Assembly: GCA_014360905.1 (NCBI GenBank)
Contig: JACIWW010000003.1
Span: 96,142-160,141, forward strand
DNA length: 64,000 nucleotides
Source of the DNA: Chloroflexota bacterium
GTDB lineage: Bacteria; Chloroflexota; Anaerolineae; UBA2200
Reading direction: 5' to 3'
Below are positions 56,347 through 64,000 of the stretch, piece by piece; positions within the stretch are counted from its first letter, which is position 1; each line of letters begins with the position of its first letter. Under the pieces are notes generated by a model. The model worked only from the letters and a program-made list of their open reading frames with translations. It was not told the DNA's origin and made no database searches. The position numbers were made by a program, and so were the translations under genes.

Positions 56347-57204
56347 TTACCGAACCTCCTCACAAGGGCATGCCTGTTGATGTTCTCGCTCGAACTTCTC
56401 CAGGGCGCGCTTTTCCTGCTCTAGGTAGATGCGTTGGCGCTCCAGTAGCAGATTCCAGTCTACCTCATGCCCATCAAATTCCGGCCCGTCCACACAGACA
56501 AAGTGCGTCTTGCCCCCGACCTCGACCCGACATGCACCGCACATTCCCGTGCCGTCCACCATAATCGAGTTCAGGCTGACGATGGTCTTGACCCCAAAGG
56601 GTTTTGTGGTCAGGGAACAGAACTTCATCATGATCGCCGGGCCGATAGCCCATACTATATCTACCTTGCGTCCCGATTCGAGGACCTCCTTAAGCGGTTC
56701 CGTTACCAGGGCCTTGCGAGCGTAACTCCCATCGTCTGTGCAGACGATCAATTCATCACTCACCGAGCGCATCTTATCCTCCCAGAAGAGCAGGTCCTTG
56801 TTCCGTGCACCGATAATGGAGATAACGGTGTTGCCTGCCTCGCGAAGAGCGCGAGCAATGGGATAAATGGGGGCAATACCCACTCCTCCGCCGACGCAGA
56901 TGACCGTGCCGTAATCTTCGATCTCCGTCGGGCGCCCCAAGGGGCCAGTTAGGCTAGCCAGTTCATCGCCGACATTCTTCGTGCCCAGATATTTGGTCGT
57001 TTTGCCTACTTCCTGGAATACCATGGTTAGCTCGCCAGAATCAGGGTCGTAGTCAGCGATGGTGAGCGGGATGCGCTCTCCCCTTTCATCCACGCGCACG
57101 ATAACAAATTGTCCTGCTTTGGCCTTTCGTGCTACTTCCGGGGCATGTACTTTGAACAACTTTGTTACAGGTGCCAGCACTTCCTTGGCAGTGATGCGAT
57201 ACAC
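56347..57204 (-). CDS. NfnA/SudB-like FAD/[2Fe-2S] oxidoreductase subunit
   Basis: 285 residues. The FAD domain (residues 1-100, with RVDERGERIPLTIADYD) is followed by the NAD-binding ICVGGGVGIAPIYPIARAL. A C-terminal cluster motif DGTGMCGACRVEVGGKTHFVCVDGPEFDGHEVDW has three visible Cys of a [2Fe-2S] centre with an Asp-rich surround as in PyrK/NfnA. The Cys-poor final helix is highly charged. Paired with the downstream flavoprotein, it should form a bifurcating NADH-dependent ferredoxin:NADP oxidoreductase, useful in anaerobes to balance NADPH. The direction and bifurcation cannot be proved from the sequence. Confidence 0.87.
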   Translation of the reverse strand: MYRITAKEVLAPVTKLFKVHAPEVARKAKAGQFVIVRVDERGERIPLTIADYDPDSGELTMVFQEVGKTTKYLGTKNVGDELASLTGPLGRPTEIEDYGTVICVGGGVGIAPIYPIARALREAGNTVISIIGARNKDLLFWEDKMRSVSDELIVCTDDGSYARKALVTEPLKEVLESGRKVDIVWAIGPAIMMKFCSLTTKPFGVKTIVSLNSIMVDGTGMCGACRVEVGGKTHFVCVDGPEFDGHEVDWNLLLERQRIYLEQEKRALEKFEREHQQACPCEEVR

Positions 57205-57303
57205 TTTCTAGCCTCCTTGTGTTGTATGATGTCTATAGCCGCCATAGTCTGCCTAGCTCAAGATGATCGTGCGTTTCGAGTTCTTCGACATACACCGTGC
57301 ATT

Positions 57304-57331
57304 ATTTTAGACTAAAGTTTTGACAAGTCAA
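57304..57331 (-). promoter_or_regulatory. Sigma-70-type promoter of the nfn-like genes
   Basis: Minus strand: TTGACT (57331-57326), a 16-nt spacer, then TAAAAT (57309-57304). It lies about 100 nt before the NfnA-like ATG (57204) in the gap after the small membrane-protein gene. Confidence 0.7.
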
Positions 57332-57377
57332 TCAAATCGAGCCCAGGTAAAGCGTTTCCCCTTATTAGGTTTGGGCT

Positions 57378-57581
57378 TTACGAGATCAGCTTCAAGAACT
57401 GACGCAATACAGGAATGAGAGACAAACTAAAACGGATGATCTGCCTGGCCTCAATTGGTTCACCTTCTTCTTGTTGACGCTGGCTAGCCCAACGATAGTA
57501 AAGCAGAGCAAGCATGGAACCAAGGAATGCTCCCAGGATGGCACCCAACAACGCTGTGCGCCTTTGTCTACCGTACCTCAT
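57378..57581 (-). CDS. Small membrane protein
   Basis: 67 residues with one Gly-rich transmembrane helix (LLGAILGAFLGSMLALLYYRW) and a polar, amphipathic C-terminal half (LSLIPVLRQFLKLIS). The glycine spacing resembles glycine-zipper helices that oligomerise. It directly precedes another small membrane protein (7-bp gap upstream) and no homologue is recognised. It may be a cofactor of a membrane complex, but nothing else supports this. Confidence 0.55.
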   Translation of the reverse strand: MRYGRQRRTALLGAILGAFLGSMLALLYYRWASQRQQEEGEPIEARQIIRFSLSLIPVLRQFLKLIS

Positions 57582-57587
57582 CGCAAC

Positions 57588-57875
57588 TCACCTCCAGCCT
57601 AGGTGCTTGAAAGCCCGATTGATACCCTCTGTGGTGCTACGCCACCAGATAAACGGTGCAGCCACTGTACCCATAACGCGCTGCGTTACCCGCTGGATCT
57701 TCCACACTGTCAAGCGTCCTTTGAACAGCCATGTCCGTGCCTGCATGCTCAATTGGCGCACAGCAGGCAGGATCCGATATAACGCAACCCCTGGCAGCAG
57801 GACCAGGGCAATAGCCTCCAAGGTGAGAAGAATCAGGGCAGCGTCACGCCAGAGAGTCAATCTCGTTGCATCCAT
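57588..57875 (-). CDS. Small membrane protein with one transmembrane helix
   Basis: About 95 residues from ATG 57875 (MDATRLTLWRD). There is a single hydrophobic segment (AALILLTLEAIALVLLPGVA), followed by a basic Arg-rich tail (TWLFKGRLTVWKIQRVTQRV). The frame is open to 58007, but that start overlaps glnS by 98 bp, so 57875 is preferred. The stop is followed 7 bp later by the start of the other small membrane protein, so the two are a pair. Function unknown. Confidence 0.55.
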   Translation of the reverse strand: MDATRLTLWRDAALILLTLEAIALVLLPGVALYRILPAVRQLSMQARTWLFKGRLTVWKIQRVTQRVMGTVAAPFIWWRSTTEGINRAFKHLGWR

Positions 57876-57909
57876 CTGCTGTACCTTCACGACACAGAAT
57901 GCAGCTCGT

Positions 57910-59592
57910 CTACTCTGCTTGCTTGGTCTGCTGAATCTTGGCCCATGTATCGCGCAACGAGACCGTGCGATTGAAGACGAGCTTCCCATCACACGAATCA
58001 GGGTCAACGCAGAAGTAGCCTAGTCTCAAGAACTGGTACTTGCTTCCAGGCTGGGCACCAGCTAGGCTTGGCTCTACCCGACATGATGTCAAAACCTCTA
58101 GGGAGTTAGGATTCACATAGTTCAAGAAATCGTTCCCTTGGTCAAGCGGGTTGGGCACGGTGAAGAGACGGTCGTACAGGCGCACCTCGGCCTGCAGCGC
58201 ATGAGCAGCAGAAACCCAATGCAAGGTTCCCTTGACTTTGCGACCGTCGCTAGTCCAACCGCCTCGAGATACAGGGTCATAGGTGCAGTGCAGTTCAATG
58301 ACCTCGTCGGTTTGTTCATCTTTAACAACCTGTACGCATTTCACATAGTAGGCATGTTTCAGTCTCACTTCCTGACCCGGCGCCAAGCGAAACCATCCTT
58401 TCGGCGGATCTTCCTGAAAGTCTTCCCGCTCAATATAGAGTACACGTGAGAATGGCACCTTGCGCGTCCCCATGGAAGGATCTTCAGGGTTGTTCTCCGC
58501 CTCTACCTCTTCTACCTGACCCTCTGGATAGTTGTCTATGACCAACCGCAGCGGGCGTAACACGGCCATAACACGAGGGGCCCGTTTGTTCAGATCCTCC
58601 CGCACGTGGTGCTCAAGCAGTTCAATGTCAACAACACTGTTGGTCCTGGCCACGCCGATGGTGTCGCAGAAGCTGCGGATAGCCTCTGGGGTATAGCCAC
58701 GTCGCCGCAGGCCAGAAAGAGTAGGCATACGAGGATCATCCCAGCCCCGGACGTAACCTCCTTCCACCAGTTGCTTCAGGATGCGCTTGCTCATCACTGT
58801 GTAAGTGAGATTGAGCCGCGCGAACTCGATCTGCTGTGGATGGTACACTCCCAACTGGTCGAGGAACCAGTCATATAGCTCACGGTTGTTCTCGAATTCC
58901 AACGTGCAGAGCGAATGCGTGATCCCTTCAATCGAATCCGAGAGACAATGGGTAAAGTCATACATGGGATAGATGCACCATTTATCACCGGTGCGATGGT
59001 GCGTGGCATGGAGAATGCGGTAGATCACCGGATCGCGCATGAGTACGTTGGGCGAAGACATGTCAATCTTGGCACGCAGGACACGAGCACCATCCGGAAA
59101 CTCGCCAGCACGCATGCGCGCAAACAAATTCAGGTTCTCTTCCACCGAGCGATTGCGGTACGGGCTGTCTCGGCCAGGCTCGGTGAGGGTGCCTCGATAT
59201 TCCTTGATCTCCTCTTGGCTCAGGTCGCACACATAAGCCTTGCCTGCCTTGATCAACTGTACCGCGTATTCGTAAAGCTGCTCGAAGTAGTCGGACGCGT
59301 AGTACTCTCGGTCCTCCCAATCGAAGCCAAGCCATTTGATATCGTGTTTGATAGCTTCGACGTACTCGCTGCTCTCTTTGGTAGGATTCGTGTCATCGAA
59401 GCGCAAGTTGCACAGTCCGCTGAATTCCTCTGCCACACCAAAGTTGAGGCATATTGACTTGGCGTGACCAATGTGCAAGTAACCATTTGGCTCCGGTGGA
59501 AACCGCGTGTGCACTCGGCCGCCGTATTTATTCGTTCTCAAGTCTTCTCGGATAATGTCTCGGATGAAATCAGAGGGGGTGGACTCAGTCAT
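57910..59592 (-). CDS. glnS: Glutaminyl-tRNA synthetase
   Basis: About 560 residues from ATG 59592 (MTESTPSDF), with a GAGGAG site 6 nt upstream. The class I signature [21 protein letters not shown] includes the HIGH motif, and the KMSKS equivalent is VMSKR near residue 265. Family-specific segments are [39 protein letters not shown] and [20 protein letters not shown]. The anticodon-binding domain is C-terminal. It attaches Gln to tRNA-Gln directly, which in bacteria implies the organism does not rely solely on the GatCAB route. A promoter precedes it. Confidence 0.97.
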   Translation of the reverse strand: MTESTPSDFIRDIIREDLRTNKYGGRVHTRFPPEPNGYLHIGHAKSICLNFGVAEEFSGLCNLRFDDTNPTKESSEYVEAIKHDIKWLGFDWEDREYYASDYFEQLYEYAVQLIKAGKAYVCDLSQEEIKEYRGTLTEPGRDSPYRNRSVEENLNLFARMRAGEFPDGARVLRAKIDMSSPNVLMRDPVIYRILHATHHRTGDKWCIYPMYDFTHCLSDSIEGITHSLCTLEFENNRELYDWFLDQLGVYHPQQIEFARLNLTYTVMSKRILKQLVEGGYVRGWDDPRMPTLSGLRRRGYTPEAIRSFCDTIGVARTNSVVDIELLEHHVREDLNKRAPRVMAVLRPLRLVIDNYPEGQVEEVEAENNPEDPSMGTRKVPFSRVLYIEREDFQEDPPKGWFRLAPGQEVRLKHAYYVKCVQVVKDEQTDEVIELHCTYDPVSRGGWTSDGRKVKGTLHWVSAAHALQAEVRLYDRLFTVPNPLDQGNDFLNYVNPNSLEVLTSCRVEPSLAGAQPGSKYQFLRLGYFCVDPDSCDGKLVFNRTVSLRDTWAKIQQTKQAE

Positions 59593-59717
59593 GCCATACT
59601 CCTCGCTTTTGGGTTGAAATGATCCAAGCAAGCTCTGCTGTCGCATCACCATAAGGCATAGTGAATGGCTCGACTACAGAAGCTTAAGGCGACGCACTTT
59701 AGCGAGCCAGCATGGCA

Positions 59718-59746
59718 ATTATATCACGTTTTTGAGCCCTCGGCAA
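59718..59746 (-). promoter_or_regulatory. Sigma-70-type promoter of glnS
   Basis: Minus strand: TTGCCG (59746-59741), a 17-nt spacer, then TATAAT (59723-59718), a perfect -10. The leader is about 120 nt, in which no aptamer was recognised. Confidence 0.75.
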
Positions 59747-59835
59747 GCCCACGTGATTTATCCTTGGCATTGGGAAAGAAGGCCAGAGGATGAGCTGCCT
59801 GTCGTCGCATCTCTTGCAGACACGGACAGCGAAGG

Positions 59836-62800
59836 CTAAGGTGTAGGTTCAAAATAAGTAATGACCAGTTTGGGGCGCAAGTCTACCGATTGGTGCTCGG
59901 CACTGGCGAAGTAAAAGATGCCAGTAGCCGTGGGCGATGCCCCACGCAAGAGCAGGCCATAATTGGCAAAATGCCCGTTGAGCCAATCCTGCACCAGCAT
60001 GGTGATGTCGAAGGCGTACCAACCGGGGATGCCCCAGGTTGTCCCATTGCTGTCTGGCAGGGCGGCGCGGTCGGTCTTGGTATCGTTGGCGCCTGGTGCG
60101 CCCCAAGGGTTGCCTGCCTCTGCCTGGTTCCAGGTTGCTTCGCAGGCGTTGACCTTGCGCAAGACGCGGTAGACTTCCATGGCGATGTCGGAGCCTCCCC
60201 AGGCCACAGCATATATCTGGAGGGAAGCCTGAGTGACGATGGCGTTGGCAGGTATGGGGGACAGGTCGAAATGGAGCCAAGCGGTGTGTTGTTGTCGGTA
60301 GCCGACCTTCCACGTATTGAGTGTGCAGTAGTTGTTATCCGGTTCTTGCAGGAATATGTAGGTGTCCTGGCAGCCTATGTACGCATTGTTGCCCTGCTGC
60401 AGAGTCACTGTTGTCTCAATACCACCCGGCGTTGATGTTGCACCTGGGGTAGGAGTATTCACTGTAGGAGTTGCAGTCGGACTATGGGTTGGTGTGCTCG
60501 TAATAGTGCGCGTTGCGCTGGGAGTCTGTGTTGGCGTGGGGCTACCCAGCAAAGTCGCTGTAGGACTTGCCAGGAGCGTTTGAGTAGGGCTGAGTGTTGG
60601 CGTGCAAGTAGGACTGAATTGGAACGTTGGAGTGGGACTAGCTCCTGGGGTTGACGTAGGGCTTGTAGCAAGGCGGTACGTGATGACTAGCCTGGGGCGT
60701 AAGGCAGCGGGTTCATACTGAGCACTGGCAAAGTAGAATATGTTGCTTGATGAAGACGAAGCGCCGCGCAGAAGCAATCCGTTGTTCGCCCAGCGTCCAC
60801 TTATCCAGTCCTGGACGAGCGTGGTCAGGCGAAATTGATACCATTTGTAAAGACCCTGAGTGGTCACGCTCGCCTCAGGCGTGGTAGATCGGTCGGTTAC
60901 GGTGTCATTGCATCCTGGGGCGCCCCATGGATTGCCAATGCTTGCCTGGTTCCAAGTGGCCTGACAGGCATTTATGTGGCGCAAAACATTGTACGCATCA
61001 ATCGCCATGTCAAATCCACTCCAGCCCACCGCGTAAAGCTCGAGGTAGGCCTCTGTAACCAAGGCATTGGCCGGGATGGGCGACAAGTCAAAGTGCAGCA
61101 AGGCTGCGTACTGCTGCCGATAACCCATGCGAAACGTGTTCAATGAGCAATAGTTTGTGTCGGGGTTCCAAATATGAATATAGGTATCTTCATAGCCCAG
61201 ATAGCCATTGACTCCCTGTTGCAAAATAATAGTAGTCTCGGTGCCGACAGGTACAGGTGATGGAGTGGGTGTAGCAGTGGGGGTTGTTGTAACGTTTCCT
61301 GACATTGTACTGGTTGGCGTGACGAATGGGGTCAGAGTAGGCGTTGGACTGGTACGGGGCGTCGGTGTAGGGCTGCCAGTCAGGCGATATGTGACGATCA
61401 ACTTGGGACGCAATGCGAGGGTATTGTGCTGAGCGCTGGCGAAGTAGAAAGCATTGCTTGATACAGCTGATGTGCCTCGCAAGAGCACTCCATTGTTGCC
61501 CAAGCTGCCTTCTAGCCAGGAGCGTACAATAGCCGTCACATCGAACCCATACCACTGGCCCACTCCTTTGGTCAGCACACTGCTCTCGGGCATACTCCGC
61601 CGATCCGTGCCAGGATCATTGCAGCCAGGTTGTCCCCATAGGTTGCTGTATGCAGCCTGATTCCATGTGGCCTCACAATGCTTTACATTGCGCAGCACAG
61701 CGAAGGCTTCAATAGTCATATCGAAGCCGCTCCAGCCCAATGCATACAGTTCCAACCGGGCCTCCGTGACAAGAGCGTTGGCCGGAATGGGTGACAGATC
61801 AAAGCGCAAGAGAGTAGCAAGTTGCTGCTTCTGTCCAACTTTCAGTAGGCTGTCCATACAATAATTGTTGCCAGTGTCATAGAGATAGATGTAGGTATCT
61901 TCGGTACCGGCATAACCGTTTTGTCCTTGCTGCAAAACGATCGTGGTCTGCCAAAAGCCAGTGGTTGGCGATGGAGTCAGTGTTGCGGTACTGGTTGATG
62001 TCGGTGTGCGAACAGGCGTGAGGGTCGCCGTTTGGGCAGCGGTGGCTGTGCGAGTCGGTGTTGGAGTGACGGTTCGGGTAGGCGTCGTGGTTCGCGTAGA
62101 GGTCGGGATAGCAGTAGGCGGTGGTGTGCCATCGCTAAGGACCGTGATCCTACCCACAGTATACCTGCCCTTGCCATCAGCCAATTCCGTATTCACTAGG
62201 CGGAAATAATGCCAGCCACTGTCCTCTGGCTGGATAATATTCACCAGCGCGATCCTCAGGTCATATTCACCAGGAGGAATGGAAGCAGGAATGAGGATTG
62301 GTTGCTCAATACGCACCGGCTGTGCAGAATACCAGTTTGTCGTGGGTACGGAAGGGGTAAAGTTATACGCGAACACGGTCTGGTTGGTTGTGCGATCAAC
62401 AAAAGCAATCTGGAGGTCATAGGAAACTGGGATGTCCCGAATCCCTTCTCGCCGTGCGCGCATCAATGGCACAGTACCCCGGTTCACCCATTCGGTGGCA
62501 AAGACGTACTGCTGACCAGCCAGTACCGCTGATGGGGCTTCGATTCCCTTGAAGACTATTTGTGCCCCTAGATAGCGTGCTGCTAGTTCGCGCGCTTCCT
62601 GCCATTTGGCATCGGTGATATTGAAGTAGGTGCTCTGTAAGCAGAGGTAACTGGAATGGTGATCCAATGCCATGCGGATGTAGTAATCGGGTCTATTGAG
62701 AAAATCCTCGGTAGCTGCTGGTTCATAGCCCACTCGAGTGGTTGTGTTGTACATGGCGTAGAGTTCATCCACTTTGCCTGGGCCACTAAGACCGTTGAAT

Positions 62801-63654
62801 TTGAGCCAAACGCGCATACCATATTTTGCCATGGCATAATCTACTACTGGCTTGCGCGCTGCCTCCATGCCATATAAACCTGCACCCAATTGGAGTACCA
62901 CGGGTGTCTTGAGGAAGCCATGAGTCCGCCTCCCATCTTCCCATATGTATTCTTCCTCCAGGTAGATGTCAATAATCTGCTTGACAGCTTCTACGAATTT
63001 GGCATCAGTATAACCGGCTGCTAACCAGGCAGCTTCATCCTTCGCCCTATCGCAGATGGTCATCTCGCCGTAGCAGCCGCCGGCCATCATCACAATAGCC
63101 TCAACTGTTGGGTTGCCGTCGTAACGGGCCGCCATGGCATGCACGACCCTCCGAAGCAATCTCTGGTAGGTTGTATTCCAGGGGACAGGAGTGCCTCCCC
63201 TTGAGCCAATGAGTTGCACTCCTGCATCCACCGCCCATTGTGGCGTTGCACCTTCCGTGGTCAAGACCTGCAACCAGATGCGTTTTCCTAACTTGCGCGC
63301 TTTGTCGATGTTTGCGTCTATTGGTCCCCAATAGAATACGCCATTCTGTGGCTCGATAGTACGCCAGCCGCTCACTCCTATGCTTGCGTCATAAGCCCAA
63401 CTGACATGGGGATACGACAGGATAGCAGGATCGACCCAATGGCATTGCCCCAGACCTTGCTCAGGATTCAGGACAATTTGGTCCGGCAACGTGGGATCAA
63501 TCTGGAAAGGCGGCAATTTAGTGGCCGTTTCTGCTTGGCTGGTCGGGGTTATGGTTTTCCCTATGAGCAAGGCACAAAGGGCGCAGATCAAGAGCACTAT
63601 CAATTTGCCATCAATGCAGCGGGAGCAAGGCAATGGCCAACGAACGCGCTTCAT
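59836..63654 (-). CDS. Secreted glycosidase-like protein with three DNRLRE-type domains
   Basis: About 1272 residues from ATG 63654, preceded by AGGAGG. A signal-anchor helix (LIVLLICALCALLIGKTI) is followed by about 450 residues of a TIM-barrel-like glycosidase fold (VSGWRTIEPQNGVFYWGPID, RKLGKRIWLQVLTTEGATPQWAV, VMMAGGCYGEMTICD), then a beta-sandwich (YVFATEWVNRGTVPLMRARR). Pro/Thr linkers then separate three near-copies of a DNRLRE-type module (IVLQQGQNGYAGTEDTYIYL, IPANALVTEARLELYALGWS, EATWNQA, FYFASAQHNTLALRPKLIV). The glycosidase's nearest relatives are GH42-like proteins, but no acid/base pair could be assigned with confidence. It is probably a surface glycan-degrading or -binding protein. 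Confidence 0.78.
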   Translation of the reverse strand: MKRVRWPLPCSRCIDGKLIVLLICALCALLIGKTITPTSQAETATKLPPFQIDPTLPDQIVLNPEQGLGQCHWVDPAILSYPHVSWAYDASIGVSGWRTIEPQNGVFYWGPIDANIDKARKLGKRIWLQVLTTEGATPQWAVDAGVQLIGSRGGTPVPWNTTYQRLLRRVVHAMAARYDGNPTVEAIVMMAGGCYGEMTICDRAKDEAAWLAAGYTDAKFVEAVKQIIDIYLEEEYIWEDGRRTHGFLKTPVVLQLGAGLYGMEAARKPVVDYAMAKYGMRVWLKFNGLSGPGKVDELYAMYNTTTRVGYEPAATEDFLNRPDYYIRMALDHHSSYLCLQSTYFNITDAKWQEARELAARYLGAQIVFKGIEAPSAVLAGQQYVFATEWVNRGTVPLMRARREGIRDIPVSYDLQIAFVDRTTNQTVFAYNFTPSVPTTNWYSAQPVRIEQPILIPASIPPGEYDLRIALVNIIQPEDSGWHYFRLVNTELADGKGRYTVGRITVLSDGTPPPTAIPTSTRTTTPTRTVTPTPTRTATAAQTATLTPVRTPTSTSTATLTPSPTTGFWQTTIVLQQGQNGYAGTEDTYIYLYDTGNNYCMDSLLKVGQKQQLATLLRFDLSPIPANALVTEARLELYALGWSGFDMTIEAFAVLRNVKHCEATWNQAAYSNLWGQPGCNDPGTDRRSMPESSVLTKGVGQWYGFDVTAIVRSWLEGSLGNNGVLLRGTSAVSSNAFYFASAQHNTLALRPKLIVTYRLTGSPTPTPRTSPTPTLTPFVTPTSTMSGNVTTTPTATPTPSPVPVGTETTIILQQGVNGYLGYEDTYIHIWNPDTNYCSLNTFRMGYRQQYAALLHFDLSPIPANALVTEAYLELYAVGWSGFDMAIDAYNVLRHINACQATWNQASIGNPWGAPGCNDTVTDRSTTPEASVTTQGLYKWYQFRLTTLVQDWISGRWANNGLLLRGASSSSSNIFYFASAQYEPAALRPRLVITYRLATSPTSTPGASPTPTFQFSPTCTPTLSPTQTLLASPTATLLGSPTPTQTPSATRTITSTPTHSPTATPTVNTPTPGATSTPGGIETTVTLQQGNNAYIGCQDTYIFLQEPDNNYCTLNTWKVGYRQQHTAWLHFDLSPIPANAIVTQASLQIYAVAWGGSDIAMEVYRVLRKVNACEATWNQAEAGNPWGAPGANDTKTDRAALPDSNGTTWGIPGWYAFDITMLVQDWLNGHFANYGLLLRGASPTATGIFYFASAEHQSVDLRPKLVITYFEPTP

Positions 63655-63831
63655 GGACGACCTCCTGGTTGCATGATCATGAGTATGTGGATGGACGTGC
63701 GTTTTGTCCATGGTGTATTTGTATTCATAACGTATGACGCTGATTTATCTCATTTGTTACGATTTGGTTACAAAAACTGTCCCAAATTGAGCATGCAGGG
63801 ATTGTAAGATGGCCAAGTCTTGTCTGCATGT

Positions 63832-64000
63832 TTAGTGGTAGAACAACCTTACTAATACTTGCCTGAAGTAGTGGTTGTAAGTGGCCAATAGATCGTTACC
63901 AGCCTCTTTGTCACAAGCGAGCAGCAGGTCGGTACTAATTGGGTCGAGCAGGATAGGTGGTAGCAAGGCGATATGCTCATCCCCAGTATACCCCAAATGG
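63832..64000 (-). CDS. C-terminal end of an unidentified gene (5' end outside window)
   Basis: In one minus-strand frame there is an uninterrupted 55-codon stretch from the right edge to TAA at 63832-63834: GYTGDEHIALLPPILLDPIS, then DLLLACDKEAGNDLLATYNH and YFRQVLVRLFYH. The amphipathic, gene-like composition suggests a real C-terminus, but no family is recognised. The 177 bp between it and the glycosidase start (63655-63831) hold no recognised gene or obvious promoter. Confidence 0.5.
   Translation of the reverse strand, partial: HLGYTGDEHIALLPPILLDPISTDLLLACDKEAGNDLLATYNHYFRQVLVRLFYH

Noticed and set aside
59593..59717. T-box leader upstream of glnS
   Set aside because: No T-box sequence or specifier stem was found in the 120-nt leader.

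Overview
The window looks like a chromosomal segment of a Chloroflexota bacterium, probably Anaerolineae-like. This is inferred from protein style, not from a marker gene: secreted proteins with Pro/Thr (PT) linkers, a C-terminal YLP-type tail, GT39-like membrane glycosyltransferases carrying extracytoplasmic beta-sandwich modules, archaeal-type S-adenosylmethionine synthetase, DUF951, and BTAD-ATPase-TPR regulators. There is no rRNA and no CRISPR array. One tRNA gene (Asp, GTC) is present.

Layout. 1-13.8 kb: the 3' end of a malectin-domain gene faces a long minus-strand cluster across a bidirectional terminator. The cluster encodes an O-antigen ligase/polymerase, two large GT39-like proteins, GT4 and GT2 enzymes, TatD, phosphohexomutase, and Gmd plus Rmd (GDP-D-rhamnose supply). 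13.9-20.1 kb: a complete SAM-I riboswitch with its own promoter and terminator heads an operon mtnA - MetE-like - PfkB kinase - archaeal-type MAT - ahcY, closed by a strong terminator. This is a methionine/SAM regeneration unit. 20.3-27.4 kb: a second exopolysaccharide block (RmlB, B12-binding radical SAM protein, RmlA, BY-kinase, two Wzz-like proteins, GT4). 27.4-32.1 kb: mnmE, an MFS transporter, DUF951, and a bifunctional NAD(P)HX repair enzyme with a consensus promoter.

32.1-48.0 kb is an accessory island. Two small non-autonomous elements sit directly upstream of the nnr and tRNA-Asp promoters. A BTAD-ATPase-TPR regulator is ruined by a stop and frameshifts. After it comes a plus-strand run of exported proteins: a gingipain-like C25 peptidase with one in-frame TGA, a GVYG-repeat protein, a streptopain-like C10 peptidase, a small YLP-tailed protein, a propeller/beta-helix-like protein, and a Vps62-like protein. 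Four of these unrelated proteins end in the same kind of short beta-rich C-terminal module (G-[ML]-K-[VI] ... N-G-[GS]-x-[IL]-[KR]-h-x-COOH). This is the best candidate here for an undescribed sorting or anchoring signal. The island ends in IS debris and a frameshifted transposase.

48.0-54.9 kb: a phosphate-starvation module (PhoB-like, PhoR-like, four 11-bp-spaced PHO half-sites, pstSCAB, no phoU). 54.9-64 kb, minus strand: an NfnAB-type oxidoreductase pair, two tiny membrane proteins, glnS, a 1272-residue secreted glycosidase-like protein with three DNRLRE-type domains, and the 3' end of an unidentified gene at the right edge.

The genes combine nucleotide-sugar supply, glycan assembly and export of surface proteins with core housekeeping. 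The surface layers and their secreted proteins are the most variable part.
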